Source: Streptosporangium carneum (GTDB taxonomy: Bacteria; Actinomycetota; Actinomycetes; Streptosporangiales; Streptosporangiaceae). Taken from it: 64,000 nt of DNA. The notes under the pieces were generated by a model. The model was not told the origin of the DNA and did no database searches. It worked only from the letters and a program-made list of their open reading frames with translations. Both the position numbers and the translations under genes were made by a program. Location of the stretch: contig NZ_BSEV01000009.1 of NCBI RefSeq assembly GCF_027922005.1, positions 208,860 to 272,859 on the forward strand. Reading direction: 5' to 3'. This document shows positions 53,591 through 62,784 of the stretch, piece by piece (position 1 is the first letter of the stretch; each line of letters starts with the position of its first letter).

Positions 53591-54140
53591 CGCGGCACTC
53601 GAGCCGGACCTGCGCGCCGGTCTGGAGGCGATCCTGCTCGTGGTCGACGAGCCGGTCGCCGAGACGACCCTCGCCCAGGTGCTCGAACGGCCGACCCACG
53701 AGGTCGCCAGCGCGCTTCGCGAGCTGTCGGAGGAATACACCGGCGCCGGCCGGGGTTTTGACCTCAGAGAGGTCGCGGGCGGCTGGCGGTTCTACACACG
53801 GGCCGAGTGCGCGGCCCTCGTGGAGCGGTTCGTCCGCGACGGCCAGCAGGCGCGGCTCACCCAGGCGGCCCTGGAGACACTGGCCGTGGTCGCCTACCGG
53901 CAACCGGTCAGCCGGGCCCGGGTGGCGGCCATCCGAGGAGTCAACAGCGACGGTGTCATGCGCACGCTGGTGGCGAGGGGGCTGGTCGAGGAGGCCGGCA
54001 CCGACCCGGAGAGCCAGGCTGTGCTCTACCGGACAAGTTCGTATTTTCTCGAGCGGATGGGCCTGCGGGATCTCGACGAGCTCCCCGAACTGGCGCCGTT
54101 CCTGCCCGACGACGTGGAAAACCTAGAGGAGCAGAAGTAG
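53583..54140 (+). CDS. scpB: Segregation and condensation protein B
   Basis: A 185-residue partner of ScpA with two winged-helix domains: LRAGLEAILLVVDEPVAETT, LRELSEEYTGAGRGFDLREV, and LTQAALETLAVVAYRQPVSR followed by ARVAAIRGVNSDGVMRTL. Dimeric ScpB wraps the kleisin. ATG 53583 overlaps scpA by 8 nt and its stop shares a base with the rluB start, so scpA-scpB-rluB are tightly coupled. Confidence 0.93.
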   Translation: MTDAALEPDLRAGLEAILLVVDEPVAETTLAQVLERPTHEVASALRELSEEYTGAGRGFDLREVAGGWRFYTRAECAALVERFVRDGQQARLTQAALETLAVVAYRQPVSRARVAAIRGVNSDGVMRTLVARGLVEEAGTDPESQAVLYRTSSYFLERMGLRDLDELPELAPFLPDDVENLEEQK

Positions 54141-55999
54141 TGAACAGCAGGCGTAGCACCCCGTCCGGTGATGGACGCGGTCGAGGCCGTGGCGGCGTCC
54201 CGCGCGGTGGCGCCCCTCGCAGGGGCAACGACTCCAGGGGCGGATCTCGCGGCGGGTCGCAGGGCGGCTTCCGCGCCGACCGCGGTGGCTCGCGCAGTCA
54301 GTCCGGCGGGTCGCAGGGCGGCGGCTTCCGCTCCGACGCTCCGCGCAGGGACGACCGAGGCGGGTTCCGTTCCGAGGGTCCGCGTCGCGATGACCGTGGC
54401 GGGTTCCGTTCCGAGGGTCCGCGTCGCGATGACCGTGGCGGGTTCCGTTCCGAGGGTCCGCGTCGTGACGATCGCGGTGGGTTCCGTTCGGAGGCTCCGC
54501 GCAGGGACGACCGTGACGGTTTCCGTTCTGCGGGTCCGCGCAGGGACGACCGTGACGGATACCGTTCGGAGGGTCCGCGTCGCGATGACCGCGGTGGGTT
54601 CCGCTCCGACGCTCCGCGTCGTGACGATCGCGGCGGGTTCCGTTCGGAGGCTCCGCGCAAGGACGACCGCGGCGGGTTCCGCGCCGAGCGCGGCGGCTCA
54701 CGCGGGCGGTTCGGCAGGTCCGACGGTGGCTCGCAGGGCGGTGGGTTCCGTTCCGACGCTCCGCGTCGTGACGACCGTGGTGGGTTCCGTTCGGAGGGTC
54801 CGCGTCGTGACGATCGAGGCGGGTTCCGTTCCGAGGGTCCGCGTCGCGATGACCGTGGCGGGTTCCGTTCCGACGCTCCGCGCAGGGACGATCGAGGCGG
54901 GTTCCGTTCCGAGGGTCCGCGTCGTGACGATCGCGGTGGGTTCCGTTCGGAGGCTCCGCGCAGGGACGACCGCGGCGGGTTCCGCGCCGAGCGCGGCCGG
55001 GGCGAGGCGCCCGGCGGTTCCCGCGCGCGGTTCGGCAGGACCGGAAAGCGCGACGAGGTCCAGACGATCGGCGGCAAGCGGGCGGGCTCGTACGGCGAGC
55101 GCCGTGCGACGGCCGGACGCGGCGCTCAGGGAAGCGGGCGCGGCCCCGCGGAGAAGGCCGAGCTCAGGCCGGGCGCGATCGAGAACGACCGTTTCAAGAC
55201 CGCCCGCCAGCCCCGGCGTGACTCCGACTTCTACGACAGCGACTACGTCGACGAGCGCGACACCACCGAGGTTCCCGGCGGCGTCCGGCTGCAGAAGGTC
55301 CTCGCCCAGGCGGGCGTCGCCAGCCGCAGGGCGTGCGAGGACATGATCGGTGACGGCAGGGTGACGGTCGACGGCCAGGTGGTCCGCCGTTTCGGCGCCA
55401 GGGTCGACCCCACCAAGCAGATCATCCACGTCGACGGCAAGCGTCTGCCCACGATGCCCGACCTCGTCTATCTCGCCATCAACAAGCCGATCGGCGTCGT
55501 CAGCACCATGTCCGACCCCGACGGCCGCCCCTCGCTGGCCGACTACGTGGCCGACCGCACCGAGCGGCTGTTCCACGTGGGCCGTCTGGACACCGAGACC
55601 GAAGGCCTCATCCTGCTCACCAACGACGGCGAGCTGGCCAACCGGCTCACCCACCCGAGCTACGGCGTGCAGAAGAAGTACTGGGCGAAGGTTCCCGGGA
55701 AGATCGAGCGTGACCTGGGCCGCCGCCTGAAGAAGGGCATCGAGCTGGAGGACGGCATCGCCAAGGCCGACTCCTTCACCATCGTCCAGGAGCACGGCCA
55801 GCAGGCCCTGGTGGAGATCGTCCTCCACGAGGGACGCAAGCACATCGTCCGGCGCATGCTGGAGGAGACCGGGCACCCGGTCATCGACCTGGCCCGCATC
55901 GAGTTCGGGCCGGTCAAGCTCGGCCGTCTCAAGCCGGGGACGGTCCGGGCGCTGACCGTCAAGGAAGTCGGCGACCTCTACGCCGCCGTCGGCCTGTAA
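54140..55999 (+). CDS. rluB: 23S rRNA pseudouridine synthase (RluB-type) with long repetitive N-terminal extension
   Basis: A 619-residue protein. Residues 1-375 are a low-complexity Arg/Gly/Asp-rich extension, including about 17 copies of the 13-residue unit DDRGGFRSEGPRR in two blocks. The conserved enzyme starts near 378: S4 RNA-binding domain (RLQKVLAQAGVASRRACEDM) and the RsuA/RluB catalytic domain with Asp in HVGRLDTETEGLILLTNDG and the closing EGRKHIVRRMLEETGHPV. It isomerises uridines in 23S rRNA. GTG 54140 shares a base with the scpB stop. The extension is far longer than in E. coli RluB and should be disordered and RNA-binding. Confidence 0.9.
   Translation: MNSRRSTPSGDGRGRGRGGVPRGGAPRRGNDSRGGSRGGSQGGFRADRGGSRSQSGGSQGGGFRSDAPRRDDRGGFRSEGPRRDDRGGFRSEGPRRDDRGGFRSEGPRRDDRGGFRSEAPRRDDRDGFRSAGPRRDDRDGYRSEGPRRDDRGGFRSDAPRRDDRGGFRSEAPRKDDRGGFRAERGGSRGRFGRSDGGSQGGGFRSDAPRRDDRGGFRSEGPRRDDRGGFRSEGPRRDDRGGFRSDAPRRDDRGGFRSEGPRRDDRGGFRSEAPRRDDRGGFRAERGRGEAPGGSRARFGRTGKRDEVQTIGGKRAGSYGERRATAGRGAQGSGRGPAEKAELRPGAIENDRFKTARQPRRDSDFYDSDYVDERDTTEVPGGVRLQKVLAQAGVASRRACEDMIGDGRVTVDGQVVRRFGARVDPTKQIIHVDGKRLPTMPDLVYLAINKPIGVVSTMSDPDGRPSLADYVADRTERLFHVGRLDTETEGLILLTNDGELANRLTHPSYGVQKKYWAKVPGKIERDLGRRLKKGIELEDGIAKADSFTIVQEHGQQALVEIVLHEGRKHIVRRMLEETGHPVIDLARIEFGPVKLGRLKPGTVRALTVKEVGDLYAAVGL
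54325..55001 (+). repeat. 39-bp coding tandem repeats in rluB
   Basis: About 10 units (54325-54698) and about 7 units (54740-55001) of a 39-bp repeat encoding DDRGGFRSEGPRR and close variants (EGP, EAP, DAP, AGP). The two blocks both end in FRAERGG/FRAERGR and both begin after GSQGGGF, so one looks like a duplication of the other. Confidence 0.92.
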
Positions 56000-56024
56000 C
56001 CTTCCTGGACACATACGTTCAGGA

Positions 56025-56056
56025 CACCCCGGGCCGCCTCAGGGCGGCCCGGGGTG
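56025..56056 (+). terminator. Perfect 14-bp hairpin between rluB and aroH
   Basis: CACCCCGGGCCGCC and GGCGGCCCGGGGTG pair without mismatch around TCAG; no T-tract follows. It may end or attenuate scpAB-rluB transcription ahead of aroH. Confidence 0.55.
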
Positions 56057-56076
56057 AACGATACGGAGGAACGACG

Positions 56077-56436
56077 ATGGTGCGGGCGATCCGCGGTGCG
56101 ATCCAGGTCGAGGGCAACGACAGGGACGCGATCCTGGCCGGGGTGACCGAGCTGGTCACCGAGGTGATGGGGCGCAACAGGCTCACCACCGACGACGTGA
56201 TCAGCGTGATCTTCACCGCGACGCCCGACCTGACCGCGGAGTTTCCCGCCCTGGCCGCCCGCAAGCTCGGCTTCCACGACGTCCCGCTGATCTGCGCGTC
56301 CGAGATCGACGTCCCGGGCGCGCTGCCCCACGTCGTGCGGCTGATGGCGCACGTGGAGACCGACCGGCCGCGCCAGGAGATCCAGCACGTCTACCTGCGC
56401 GGCGCCGCGGCCCTGCGCGTGGACATCGCCCAGTGA
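56077..56436 (+). CDS. aroH: Chorismate mutase, AroH class
   Basis: Rearranges chorismate to prephenate, the first step towards Phe and Tyr. A 119-residue protein of the Bacillus AroH type: VRAIRGAIQVEGNDRDAILA, ISVIFTATPDLTAEFPALAA, PLICASEIDVPGALPHVVRL and an end with HVYLRGAAALR containing the active-site Tyr and Arg. ATG 56077 follows GGAGG by 7 nt. tyrA follows 34 bp later, so the two Tyr-pathway steps are adjacent. Confidence 0.93.
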   Translation: MVRAIRGAIQVEGNDRDAILAGVTELVTEVMGRNRLTTDDVISVIFTATPDLTAEFPALAARKLGFHDVPLICASEIDVPGALPHVVRLMAHVETDRPRQEIQHVYLRGAAALRVDIAQ

Positions 56437-56470
56437 GCGCCTCGCGCGCGACCACCTCGGAGGAGCACGG

Positions 56471-57580
56471 GTGAGCGGCCTCGAGAGCGTCCTCGTCGTC
56501 GGCACGGGTCTGATCGGCACCTCGGTCGCCCTGGCCCTGCGGGAGCACGGCGTCACCGTCTACCTGTCCGACCGCGACGCGGCGGCCGTACGGCTGGCGC
56601 GGGAGCTGGGAGCGGGTATTGAGTGGAGCGCCGGGGACGGTGCGGACGGCGGTGCGGGTGACCGCGCGGACGGCAGGGTGGACGTCGCGGTCATCGCGGT
56701 CCCGCCGCACCTGGTCGCCGAGCAGCTCGCCGGCCTCCAGAAGGCGGGCGCGGCCCGGTTCTACACCGACGTGGCCAGCGTCAAGGCGCTCCCGCTCAGG
56801 CAGGCCGCCGACCTCGGCTGTGACCTGACCTCCTATGTCGCGGGGCACCCCCTGGCGGGCAGGGAGCGCTCGGGGCCGGCGGCGGCGCGCGCCGACCTGT
56901 TCCTGGGCAGGCCGTGGGCGCTGTGCCCGACGGAGCAGACCTCCCCGGACGCGGTCGAGGTCATGCGCGCTCTGATCAAGCTCTGCGGCGGCGAGGTGGT
57001 CGAGGTCGAGGCGGCCGAGCACGACAGGGCCGTCGCGGTCGTCTCGCACGCCCCGCACGTGGCCGCCTCCGCCGTGGCCGCCAGGCTCGCGGAGGCTCCG
57101 GCCACCGCGCTCGGCCTGGCCGGTCAGGGAGTCCGCGACGTCACGCGGATCGCGGCGGGGGACCCGGGTCTGTGGACCGGGATCCTGTCGGGCAACGCGC
57201 TGCCGGTCGCCGACGTGCTGGAGGCGGTCGCGGCCGACCTGGCCGCGGCGGCCGCCGCGCTGCGGGCCTCCGCCGACCCCGAGACGCTCGGCGACGTCAC
57301 CGACCTGTTGCGCCGCGGCGTCGCGGGCACGGGCAGGATTCCGGGCAAGCACGGCGGTCCCGCGCGCGCCTACGCCACCGTCCAGGTCATCATCGGCGAC
57401 CGTCCGGGCGAGCTGGCCCGGCTGTTCCAGGTGGCCCAGGCCGCGGGCGTCAACATCGAGGACGTCCGCCTCGAGCACGCCCCCGGCCTGCCGCTGGGCG
57501 CGGCGGACCTGTCGGTCCAGCCGGAGGCCGTGCCCGCCCTGTCGGAGGCGCTGCGGGCGCACGGCTGGCAGCTGCCCTGA
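56471..57580 (+). CDS. tyrA: Prephenate dehydrogenase with C-terminal ACT domain
   Basis: Oxidises and decarboxylates prephenate in tyrosine synthesis. A 369-residue protein: Rossmann domain VLVVGTGLIGTSVALALREH, the conserved YTDVASVKALPL and GHPLAGRERSGPAAARADLF, a helical dimerisation domain, and an ACT domain from about 302 (YATVQVIIGDRPGELARLFQ) that likely senses tyrosine. A short Gly/Asp insertion (DGADGGAGDRADGR) lies in the Rossmann domain. GTG 56471 follows GGAG by 6 nt. Confidence 0.92.
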   Translation: MSGLESVLVVGTGLIGTSVALALREHGVTVYLSDRDAAAVRLARELGAGIEWSAGDGADGGAGDRADGRVDVAVIAVPPHLVAEQLAGLQKAGAARFYTDVASVKALPLRQAADLGCDLTSYVAGHPLAGRERSGPAAARADLFLGRPWALCPTEQTSPDAVEVMRALIKLCGGEVVEVEAAEHDRAVAVVSHAPHVAASAVAARLAEAPATALGLAGQGVRDVTRIAAGDPGLWTGILSGNALPVADVLEAVAADLAAAAAALRASADPETLGDVTDLLRRGVAGTGRIPGKHGGPARAYATVQVIIGDRPGELARLFQVAQAAGVNIEDVRLEHAPGLPLGAADLSVQPEAVPALSEALRAHGWQLP

Positions 57581-57585
57581 GTTCC

Positions 57586-57623
57586 CCGCCCCCGTGGCCC
57601 GTCCAGGCGGGCCACGGGGGCGG
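57586..57623 (+). terminator. Perfect 16-bp hairpin after tyrA
   Basis: CCGCCCCCGTGGCCCG and CGGGCCACGGGGGCGG form an uninterrupted stem around TCCAGG, 5 bp after the tyrA stop and 84 bp before cmk. Very stable, but without a T-tract. Confidence 0.65.
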
Positions 57624-57707
57624 CGGGGGTCGTTCGATGCGTGAGTCCCCCGTCGTTCCCGGTAGCCTCGTACGGACAACTGAAGCGGGCTGCAAGGGAG
57701 AGGCGTC

Positions 57708-58364
57708 GTGACCGGACTGGTCGTCGCCATGGACGGTCCTTCGGGGTCGGGTAAGTCGAGCGCGTCGCGCGGAGTCGCGCGGGCGCTGGGGCTGCGTTAT
57801 CTCGACACCGGGGCGATGTACCGCGCGATCACGTGGTGGATGCTCCAGCGGGGCGTCGATCTCTCCGATCCCGAGGCGATCGCCGCCAGGGCGCTCGACC
57901 CCGTGCTCACGATCGGCACCGACCCCGACGCCCCCTCGGTGGCCGTCGACGGAGCCGACGCCCTCGCCCCCATCCGCACCTCCGAGGTCACCGCCGCCGT
58001 CTCGGCGGTCAGCGCGGTCGCCGAGGTCAGGCGCAGGCTGGTGGCGGAGCAGCGTGAGATCATCGGCGCGGGCGACATCGTCGTCGAGGGCCGGGACATC
58101 GGCACGGTGGTCGTGCCCGACGCCCCGGTCAAGATCTATCTGACCGCGAGCGCGGACGCCAGGGCGCTGCGCCGTACGGCGGAGCTGGAAGGCACCACGG
58201 TGCAGGCGCAGAAGGCCGCCATGGCCAGGCGCGACACCCTGGACTCGACGCGGAGGGCCGACCCGCTGACCATGGCGGCGGACGCCGTCGAACTCGACAC
58301 CACGGCGCTGAACCTCGAAGAGGTCGTCGCCGAGATACTGCGTTTGATTAAGGAAAAGGCGTGA
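57708..58364 (+). CDS. cmk: Cytidylate kinase
   Basis: Phosphorylates CMP and dCMP. A 218-residue P-loop kinase with [60 protein letters not shown] and the lid region [23 protein letters not shown] 57708 with GGGAGAGG upstream. Its TGA overlaps the der start (GTGA). Confidence 0.94.
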   Translation: MTGLVVAMDGPSGSGKSSASRGVARALGLRYLDTGAMYRAITWWMLQRGVDLSDPEAIAARALDPVLTIGTDPDAPSVAVDGADALAPIRTSEVTAAVSAVSAVAEVRRRLVAEQREIIGAGDIVVEGRDIGTVVVPDAPVKIYLTASADARALRRTAELEGTTVQAQKAAMARRDTLDSTRRADPLTMAADAVELDTTALNLEEVVAEILRLIKEKA

Positions 58365-59800
58365 CGGAGGAATACGAGGAAGACAGCGGCTGGATCGACG
58401 CCGAGCTGGTCGATCCGGGTACCGAGGACAGCTCCTACGAGACGGAGCCCGACACCGGGCCCCAGCCGGTCGTCGCCGTGGTCGGCCGACCGAACGTCGG
58501 CAAGTCCACGCTGGTCAACCGGATGATCGGCCGCCGGGAGGCGGTCGTGGAGGACGTTCCCGGCGTGACCCGCGACCGGGTCACCTATGACGCCACCTGG
58601 CGTGGGCGACGGTTCACGGTCGTCGACACCGGCGGCTGGGATCCGGACGCGACCGGCATGGCGTTGAAGATCGCCGAGCAGGCGCAGGTGGCGGCCGAGC
58701 TGGCCGACGTGATCCTGTTCGTCGTGGACGCGGTCGTCGGTGTCACCGACGCCGACGAGATCGTCGGGCACGTGCTGCGCGGTTCCGGCAAGCCGGTCAT
58801 CCTGGCCGCGAACAAGGTCGACAACCAGCAGATGGAGATGGAGGCCGCCGGGCTGTGGTCCCTCGGCCTCGGCGAACCCCACCCGGTCTCCGCCCTGCAC
58901 GGCCGTTCGAGCGGCGACCTGCTCGACGTGATCCTCGACAAGCTGCCGGAGACGCCGCCCCAGCGTTTCGGCGCGGAGCGGGGCCCGCGCAGGGTCGCCC
59001 TGGTCGGCAAGCCGAACGTCGGCAAGTCGTCCCTGCTGAACAAGCTGGCCGGTGAGGAGCGCGTCCTCGTCGACCCGATGGCGGGCACGACCCGGGACCC
59101 GGTCGACGAGCTGATCCAGCTTGGCGGCAAGACCTGGCGTTTCGTCGACACCGCGGGCATCCGCAGGCGTGACCGCGAGCTGAAGGGCGCCGACTTCTAC
59201 GCCAGCATGCGCACCAGGGCGGCCCTGGAGCGCTCGGAGATCGCGGTCGTGCTCATCGACGCCAGCGAGGTGCTGACCGAGCAGGACCTGCGGATCATCT
59301 CCCTGGTGATCGAGTCGGGCCGTGCCATGGTGGTGGCCTTCAACAAGTGGGACCTCCTCGACGAGGACCGCCGCTACTACCTGGAGAAGGAGATCGACCG
59401 CCAGCTCGTCCGCGTGCCGTGGGCGTTGCGGGTCAACATCTCCGCCAAGACCGGCTGGCACGTCGACAGGCTCGTCCCGGCTCTGGAGAAGGCGCTGGAC
59501 TCCTGGTCGACCCGGGTTCCCACCTCCCGCCTCAACGCCTTCCTCACCGAGCTGGTCGCGGCGACCCCGCCTCCGGTCAGAGGAGGCAAGCAGCCCAAGA
59601 TCCTCTTCGCCACCCAGGCGACGACGGAGCCGCCCAGGTTCGTGCTGTTCACCTCGGGCTTCCTCGAGGAGACCTACCGCCGCTTCATCGAACGCAGGAT
59701 CAGGGAGGAGTTCGGCTTCGCCGGCTCCCCGATCGAGGTCACGATGAAGATCCGCGAGAAGCGGCAGGGCCAGAAGAAGCAGGTCCAGAAGAAGAAGTGA
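58361..59800 (+). CDS. der: Ribosome biogenesis GTPase Der (EngA)
   Basis: A 479-residue double GTPase needed for 50S assembly. After a 35-residue acidic N-terminus: G domain 1 with [26 protein letters not shown] and ANKVDN; G domain 2 with [26 protein letters not shown] and FNKWDL; C-terminal KH-like domain ([40 protein letters not shown]), ending in a Lys/Gln-rich tail. GTG 58361 overlaps cmk. Last gene of the housekeeping run. Confidence 0.95.
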   Translation: MTEEYEEDSGWIDAELVDPGTEDSSYETEPDTGPQPVVAVVGRPNVGKSTLVNRMIGRREAVVEDVPGVTRDRVTYDATWRGRRFTVVDTGGWDPDATGMALKIAEQAQVAAELADVILFVVDAVVGVTDADEIVGHVLRGSGKPVILAANKVDNQQMEMEAAGLWSLGLGEPHPVSALHGRSSGDLLDVILDKLPETPPQRFGAERGPRRVALVGKPNVGKSSLLNKLAGEERVLVDPMAGTTRDPVDELIQLGGKTWRFVDTAGIRRRDRELKGADFYASMRTRAALERSEIAVVLIDASEVLTEQDLRIISLVIESGRAMVVAFNKWDLLDEDRRYYLEKEIDRQLVRVPWALRVNISAKTGWHVDRLVPALEKALDSWSTRVPTSRLNAFLTELVAATPPPVRGGKQPKILFATQATTEPPRFVLFTSGFLEETYRRFIERRIREEFGFAGSPIEVTMKIREKRQGQKKQVQKKK

Positions 59801-59806
59801 CCGGTG

Positions 59807-59842
59807 CGGGCGGCCGGGGCCTCGCGGGGCCCCGGCCGCCCG
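59807..59842. terminator. 15-bp hairpin terminator between convergent der and the MFS gene
   Basis: CGGGCGGCCGGGGCC and GGCCCCGGCCGCCCG pair perfectly around TCGCGG; on the plus strand TCGCCTTTTC follows. It can serve both genes. Confidence 0.7.
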
Positions 59843-59936
59843 TCGCCTTTTCGGGCGAGGCGGGGCGGCGTCACCCCTCCGCCCCGCCGTCGCGTGATCC
59901 CGCCTTCCGCCGCCGGCGTGTCGGCCGAGGGCTGTC

Positions 59937-61481
59937 TCAGCGGGTCGCCGTGTCCTTCGCCCCGCGCGGCAGCAGCGACGCCACCAGCACGCCCACCGCG
60001 CACAGGGCCGCGGTGAGCAGGAAGATCTCGCTGTACTCGGTGTGCAGCGCGGCCCGGATCTCTCTCTCGTAGTCGGCGAGCCGCCGGGCGTACACCGCGG
60101 GGGCGACGCCGAACGGCAGCGGCGTGTCGAGATCGGCGGTGAGCGTCTGGAAGCGGTGGAAACCCCACGCGGAAAGACCTGCGACACCGAGCAGCATGCC
60201 CATCATCCGCGCCACGACCACCGCCGCGGACGCCACGCCGTGCCGGGCGGCGGGGGTGACGAGCAGTACGGCCGAGGAGACGGGCGCGATCACCGCGCCG
60301 AGGCCGAGCCCCGCGACGACCAGGTCGACGTCGAGCCGGTGTCCCGCCTCGGCCAGGGCGAGAGGCCACTGCCCGATGCGCACGTAGCCGATCGTGGCCA
60401 GCGCCAGCCCGGCCACCGCGACCGCCCGCTCGCCGTACCTGCGGGCGACGACCCCGCCGAGCAGCGCGGCCACGGAGAGCGCGAGGAGGAAGCGGGACAG
60501 CACCAGCGCCCCGTCAAGGCTTCCGAGCCCGAGGAGCGTCTGCGCGCAGAGCTGCACGTCGACCAGCGTGACGAGCAGCGCCGCCCCGCTGATGAGGCTC
60601 ACTCCGAGCGTGGCGAGGAACGGCGCGCGCCGTACCCCGGTCATGTCGATCAGCCGGGTCTTCGCCCTGGTCTCCCACACCGCGAACGCGGCGAGGGCCG
60701 CCGCGCCCGTTCCGACCATCACGGGGCCCCACGGGGGCAGGACCGACGTGCCGGGGTCCGGGTTGTACAACCCGGCGACCAGCAGGCCGAGCGCGAGCGC
60801 CAGCAGCAGCCCGCCCGGCACGTCGACCCGCGCCTTCCCGGTCGGGGCGCGTTCGGGCGCGGGCACGCAGCGTTGTACGGCGATCGCCGCGACGGCGACC
60901 AGCGGAACGTTCAGCCAGAAGATCGACCGCCAGCCGCCCAGCTGTGTCCCGCCGACCTCCAGGGCGGTGGGGACCAGGGTGGCCATGGCGGCGCCGTACA
61001 GGGGGCCGAGCACACTGCCGAGCTCCTGGGCCGCGCCGACCGCGCCGAGCGCGACGGGCCTGGCCCGCTCGTCCCACAGGTCTCCGACCAGGGCCATGGT
61101 GATGGGCAGCAGCGCGCCTCCCGCGACGCCCTGCAGGCCGCGCCCCGCGACCAGCCAGGGGACCGTCTCGGCCAGGGCGGTGACGACGGAGCCGGTCGCG
61201 AAGCCCGCGAGGCACAGGTGGATCAGCGGGCGCCTGCCGTACCGGTCGGAGAGCTGGCCCAGCAGCGGCATGGCCGCGATGTAGCCGAGCAGGAAGCCGC
61301 TGACGACGGGGGTGGCACGCTCCAGGTGGTTCAGCGGGACGTCGACGTCCCTGGCGATGTCGACGAGGACGGTGACCACGACGTAGGCGTCCAGCGCCGC
61401 GAGCAGCACCGCGGTGCCGCCGACGCCCAGGACGATCCGCCGCCGGGCCGCCGGGCCGAGTCCGGGAACGGGGTCGGTCAC
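59937..61481 (-). CDS. MFS exporter, P55 (Rv1410c)-like, partner of an LprG-like lipoprotein
   Basis: A 514-residue major facilitator of the DHA2 type with about 14 hydrophobic helices. TM1 [18 protein letters not shown], motif [39 protein letters not shown] and a long loop with [16 protein letters not shown]-like charged residues near the C-terminus. GTG 61481 begins 4 nt after the stop of the LppX/LprG-family lipoprotein, the arrangement of the mycobacterial lprG-p55 operon that moves triacylglycerol and lipoglycans to the outer envelope. Function by analogy is inferred from this pairing. Confidence 0.82.
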   Translation of the reverse strand: MTDPVPGLGPAARRRIVLGVGGTAVLLAALDAYVVVTVLVDIARDVDVPLNHLERATPVVSGFLLGYIAAMPLLGQLSDRYGRRPLIHLCLAGFATGSVVTALAETVPWLVAGRGLQGVAGGALLPITMALVGDLWDERARPVALGAVGAAQELGSVLGPLYGAAMATLVPTALEVGGTQLGGWRSIFWLNVPLVAVAAIAVQRCVPAPERAPTGKARVDVPGGLLLALALGLLVAGLYNPDPGTSVLPPWGPVMVGTGAAALAAFAVWETRAKTRLIDMTGVRRAPFLATLGVSLISGAALLVTLVDVQLCAQTLLGLGSLDGALVLSRFLLALSVAALLGGVVARRYGERAVAVAGLALATIGYVRIGQWPLALAEAGHRLDVDLVVAGLGLGAVIAPVSSAVLLVTPAARHGVASAAVVVARMMGMLLGVAGLSAWGFHRFQTLTADLDTPLPFGVAPAVYARRLADYEREIRAALHTEYSEIFLLTAALCAVGVLVASLLPRGAKDTATR

Positions 61482-61485
61482 CGGC

Positions 61486-62154
61486 TCACTCCGCGGGCGC
61501 GGTGATCTGGACCGGCACGTCGTAGTCCCTGAAGGTGACGATCACCTTGCCGCCGGTCAGCGGCAGGTCGGCCTTGAGCAGGCGTCCCGTGACCTTGTCG
61601 ATCCAGAGGGTGGCGTCGACGTTCTGCTTGAGGCCGGGCACCATCACCGCGAGGACCTGTTGCGAGAGCGTGGCCGAGACCCGGTAGGCCTCCGTGCCCT
61701 CGATCTTCTCCTCCGCCTCCGTCCGGGGGTTCAGCGCGTTGGTCAGGAGCTGGACGACGCCCTTCCCCGGGTCGAGGATGGCCGACGGGTCGTAGATCGA
61801 GGCCAGCTGGCTCCGGGACATCCGCTGGAAGCCGCCCGTCACGCCCTTGAAGTGGACGGTGTCCCCGATCAGCACGAACGTGATCTCCTGCAGGGTGCCC
61901 ATCACCTCGAGCTGGATGGTGCCGTCGGCGTCGCCCGCGCCGCTGAGGCGACCGGTGGCCTTCCTGACCGGCACCGGCGGAGCTCCCTCCGTCTCCATGG
62001 CGAAGGCGGCGGATTTGACCGCCCGCATCGCCTCCGCGGCCCTCCTGACCAGCTCGGGGCCGTCAGGCGGAGCCCCGTCGGAGGCGCCGCCGCACGCTGT
62101 GACCAGGAAGAGCGCGGCGGCGACCGCCGCTGTGAGGATCCGGCGAGGAGACAT
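61486..62154 (-). CDS. LppX/LprAFG-family lipoprotein (LprG-like)
   Basis: A 222-residue lipoprotein. Signal peptide with lipobox LVTAC (Cys21). The mature domain matches the LppX/LprG shape: [20 protein letters not shown], strands such as [20 protein letters not shown], the segment [20 protein letters not shown] and [20 protein letters not shown]. In mycobacteria these proteins have a hydrophobic pocket that carries acylated lipids across the cell wall. First gene of the pair with the MFS exporter. Confidence 0.85.
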   Translation of the reverse strand: MSPRRILTAAVAAALFLVTACGGASDGAPPDGPELVRRAAEAMRAVKSAAFAMETEGAPPVPVRKATGRLSGAGDADGTIQLEVMGTLQEITFVLIGDTVHFKGVTGGFQRMSRSQLASIYDPSAILDPGKGVVQLLTNALNPRTEAEEKIEGTEAYRVSATLSQQVLAVMVPGLKQNVDATLWIDKVTGRLLKADLPLTGGKVIVTFRDYDVPVQITAPAE

Positions 62155-62214
62155 GGGCGGATCGTAGCGATCGCCCGGTCACCCAAGGGAGAACCGACCG
62201 GTATCGGTTTCGCT

Positions 62215-62769
62215 TCAGCGCAGGCTCTTGAGGTGGTTCACCACGGGGGTGTACGCGGCCTCCAGCTCGCGGAGCTGGTCGTCGGTCAGCAGGTCGATGA
62301 AGTGCTGCCGCACGCTGGCCACGTGATGCGGCGCGACCTGCTGGATCGTGGCCCATCCGTGCTCGGTGAGCACCGCGAAGGTGCCGCGCCGGTCGTCCAC
62401 GCAGGTCTCCCTGGCGACCAGCCCGGCCGCCTCCATCCGGGAGATCTGGTGGGACAGGCGGCTGCGGGACTGGATCGTGGCGTCGGCGAGGTCGCTCATG
62501 CGCATGCGGTGCTCGGAGCTCTCCGACAGGTTGACCAGGATCTCGTAGTCGTTCACCGACAGCCCGAAAGTCTGCAGATCGCGATCGAGGCGGTGCTCAA
62601 GGAGTTTGTGAGCGGCCAGGTGAGCACGCCAGGCCCGCTGCTCCATCGAGGTGAGCCAGCGGGGCTCCTCGTCGTTCACTGGTCGTATCACCCGTTCCTT
62701 GCTCGTCGGGCGGGAGACTGTCGCCGACCGGCCACTTCGTCCGCTGTGTCGTGCTCGCTCCCGGCTCAT
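62215..62769 (-). CDS. MarR-family transcriptional regulator
   Basis: A 184-residue winged helix. A polar N-terminus (about 35 residues) is followed by the MarR core FGLSVNDYEILVNLSESSEH, the recognition region MRMSDLADATIQSRSRLSHQ and the wing VARETCVDDRRGTFAVLTEH. ATG 62769 is preceded at 7 nt by TAGGTT, supporting a leaderless start; GTG 62691, with AAGGA upstream, is the alternative and would drop the extension. It follows the nitroreductase by 15 bp and may control it or the lprG pair. Confidence 0.83.
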   Translation of the reverse strand: MSRERARHSGRSGRSATVSRPTSKERVIRPVNDEEPRWLTSMEQRAWRAHLAAHKLLEHRLDRDLQTFGLSVNDYEILVNLSESSEHRMRMSDLADATIQSRSRLSHQISRMEAAGLVARETCVDDRRGTFAVLTEHGWATIQQVAPHHVASVRQHFIDLLTDDQLRELEAAYTPVVNHLKSLR

Positions 62770-62784
62770 AGAGCAGAACCTACC

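Noticed and set aside
54325-55001. 39-bp repeats in rluB as CRISPR or an assembly collapse
   Set aside because: Repeats are in frame with the enzyme and encode a consistent 13-residue unit; no spacers.
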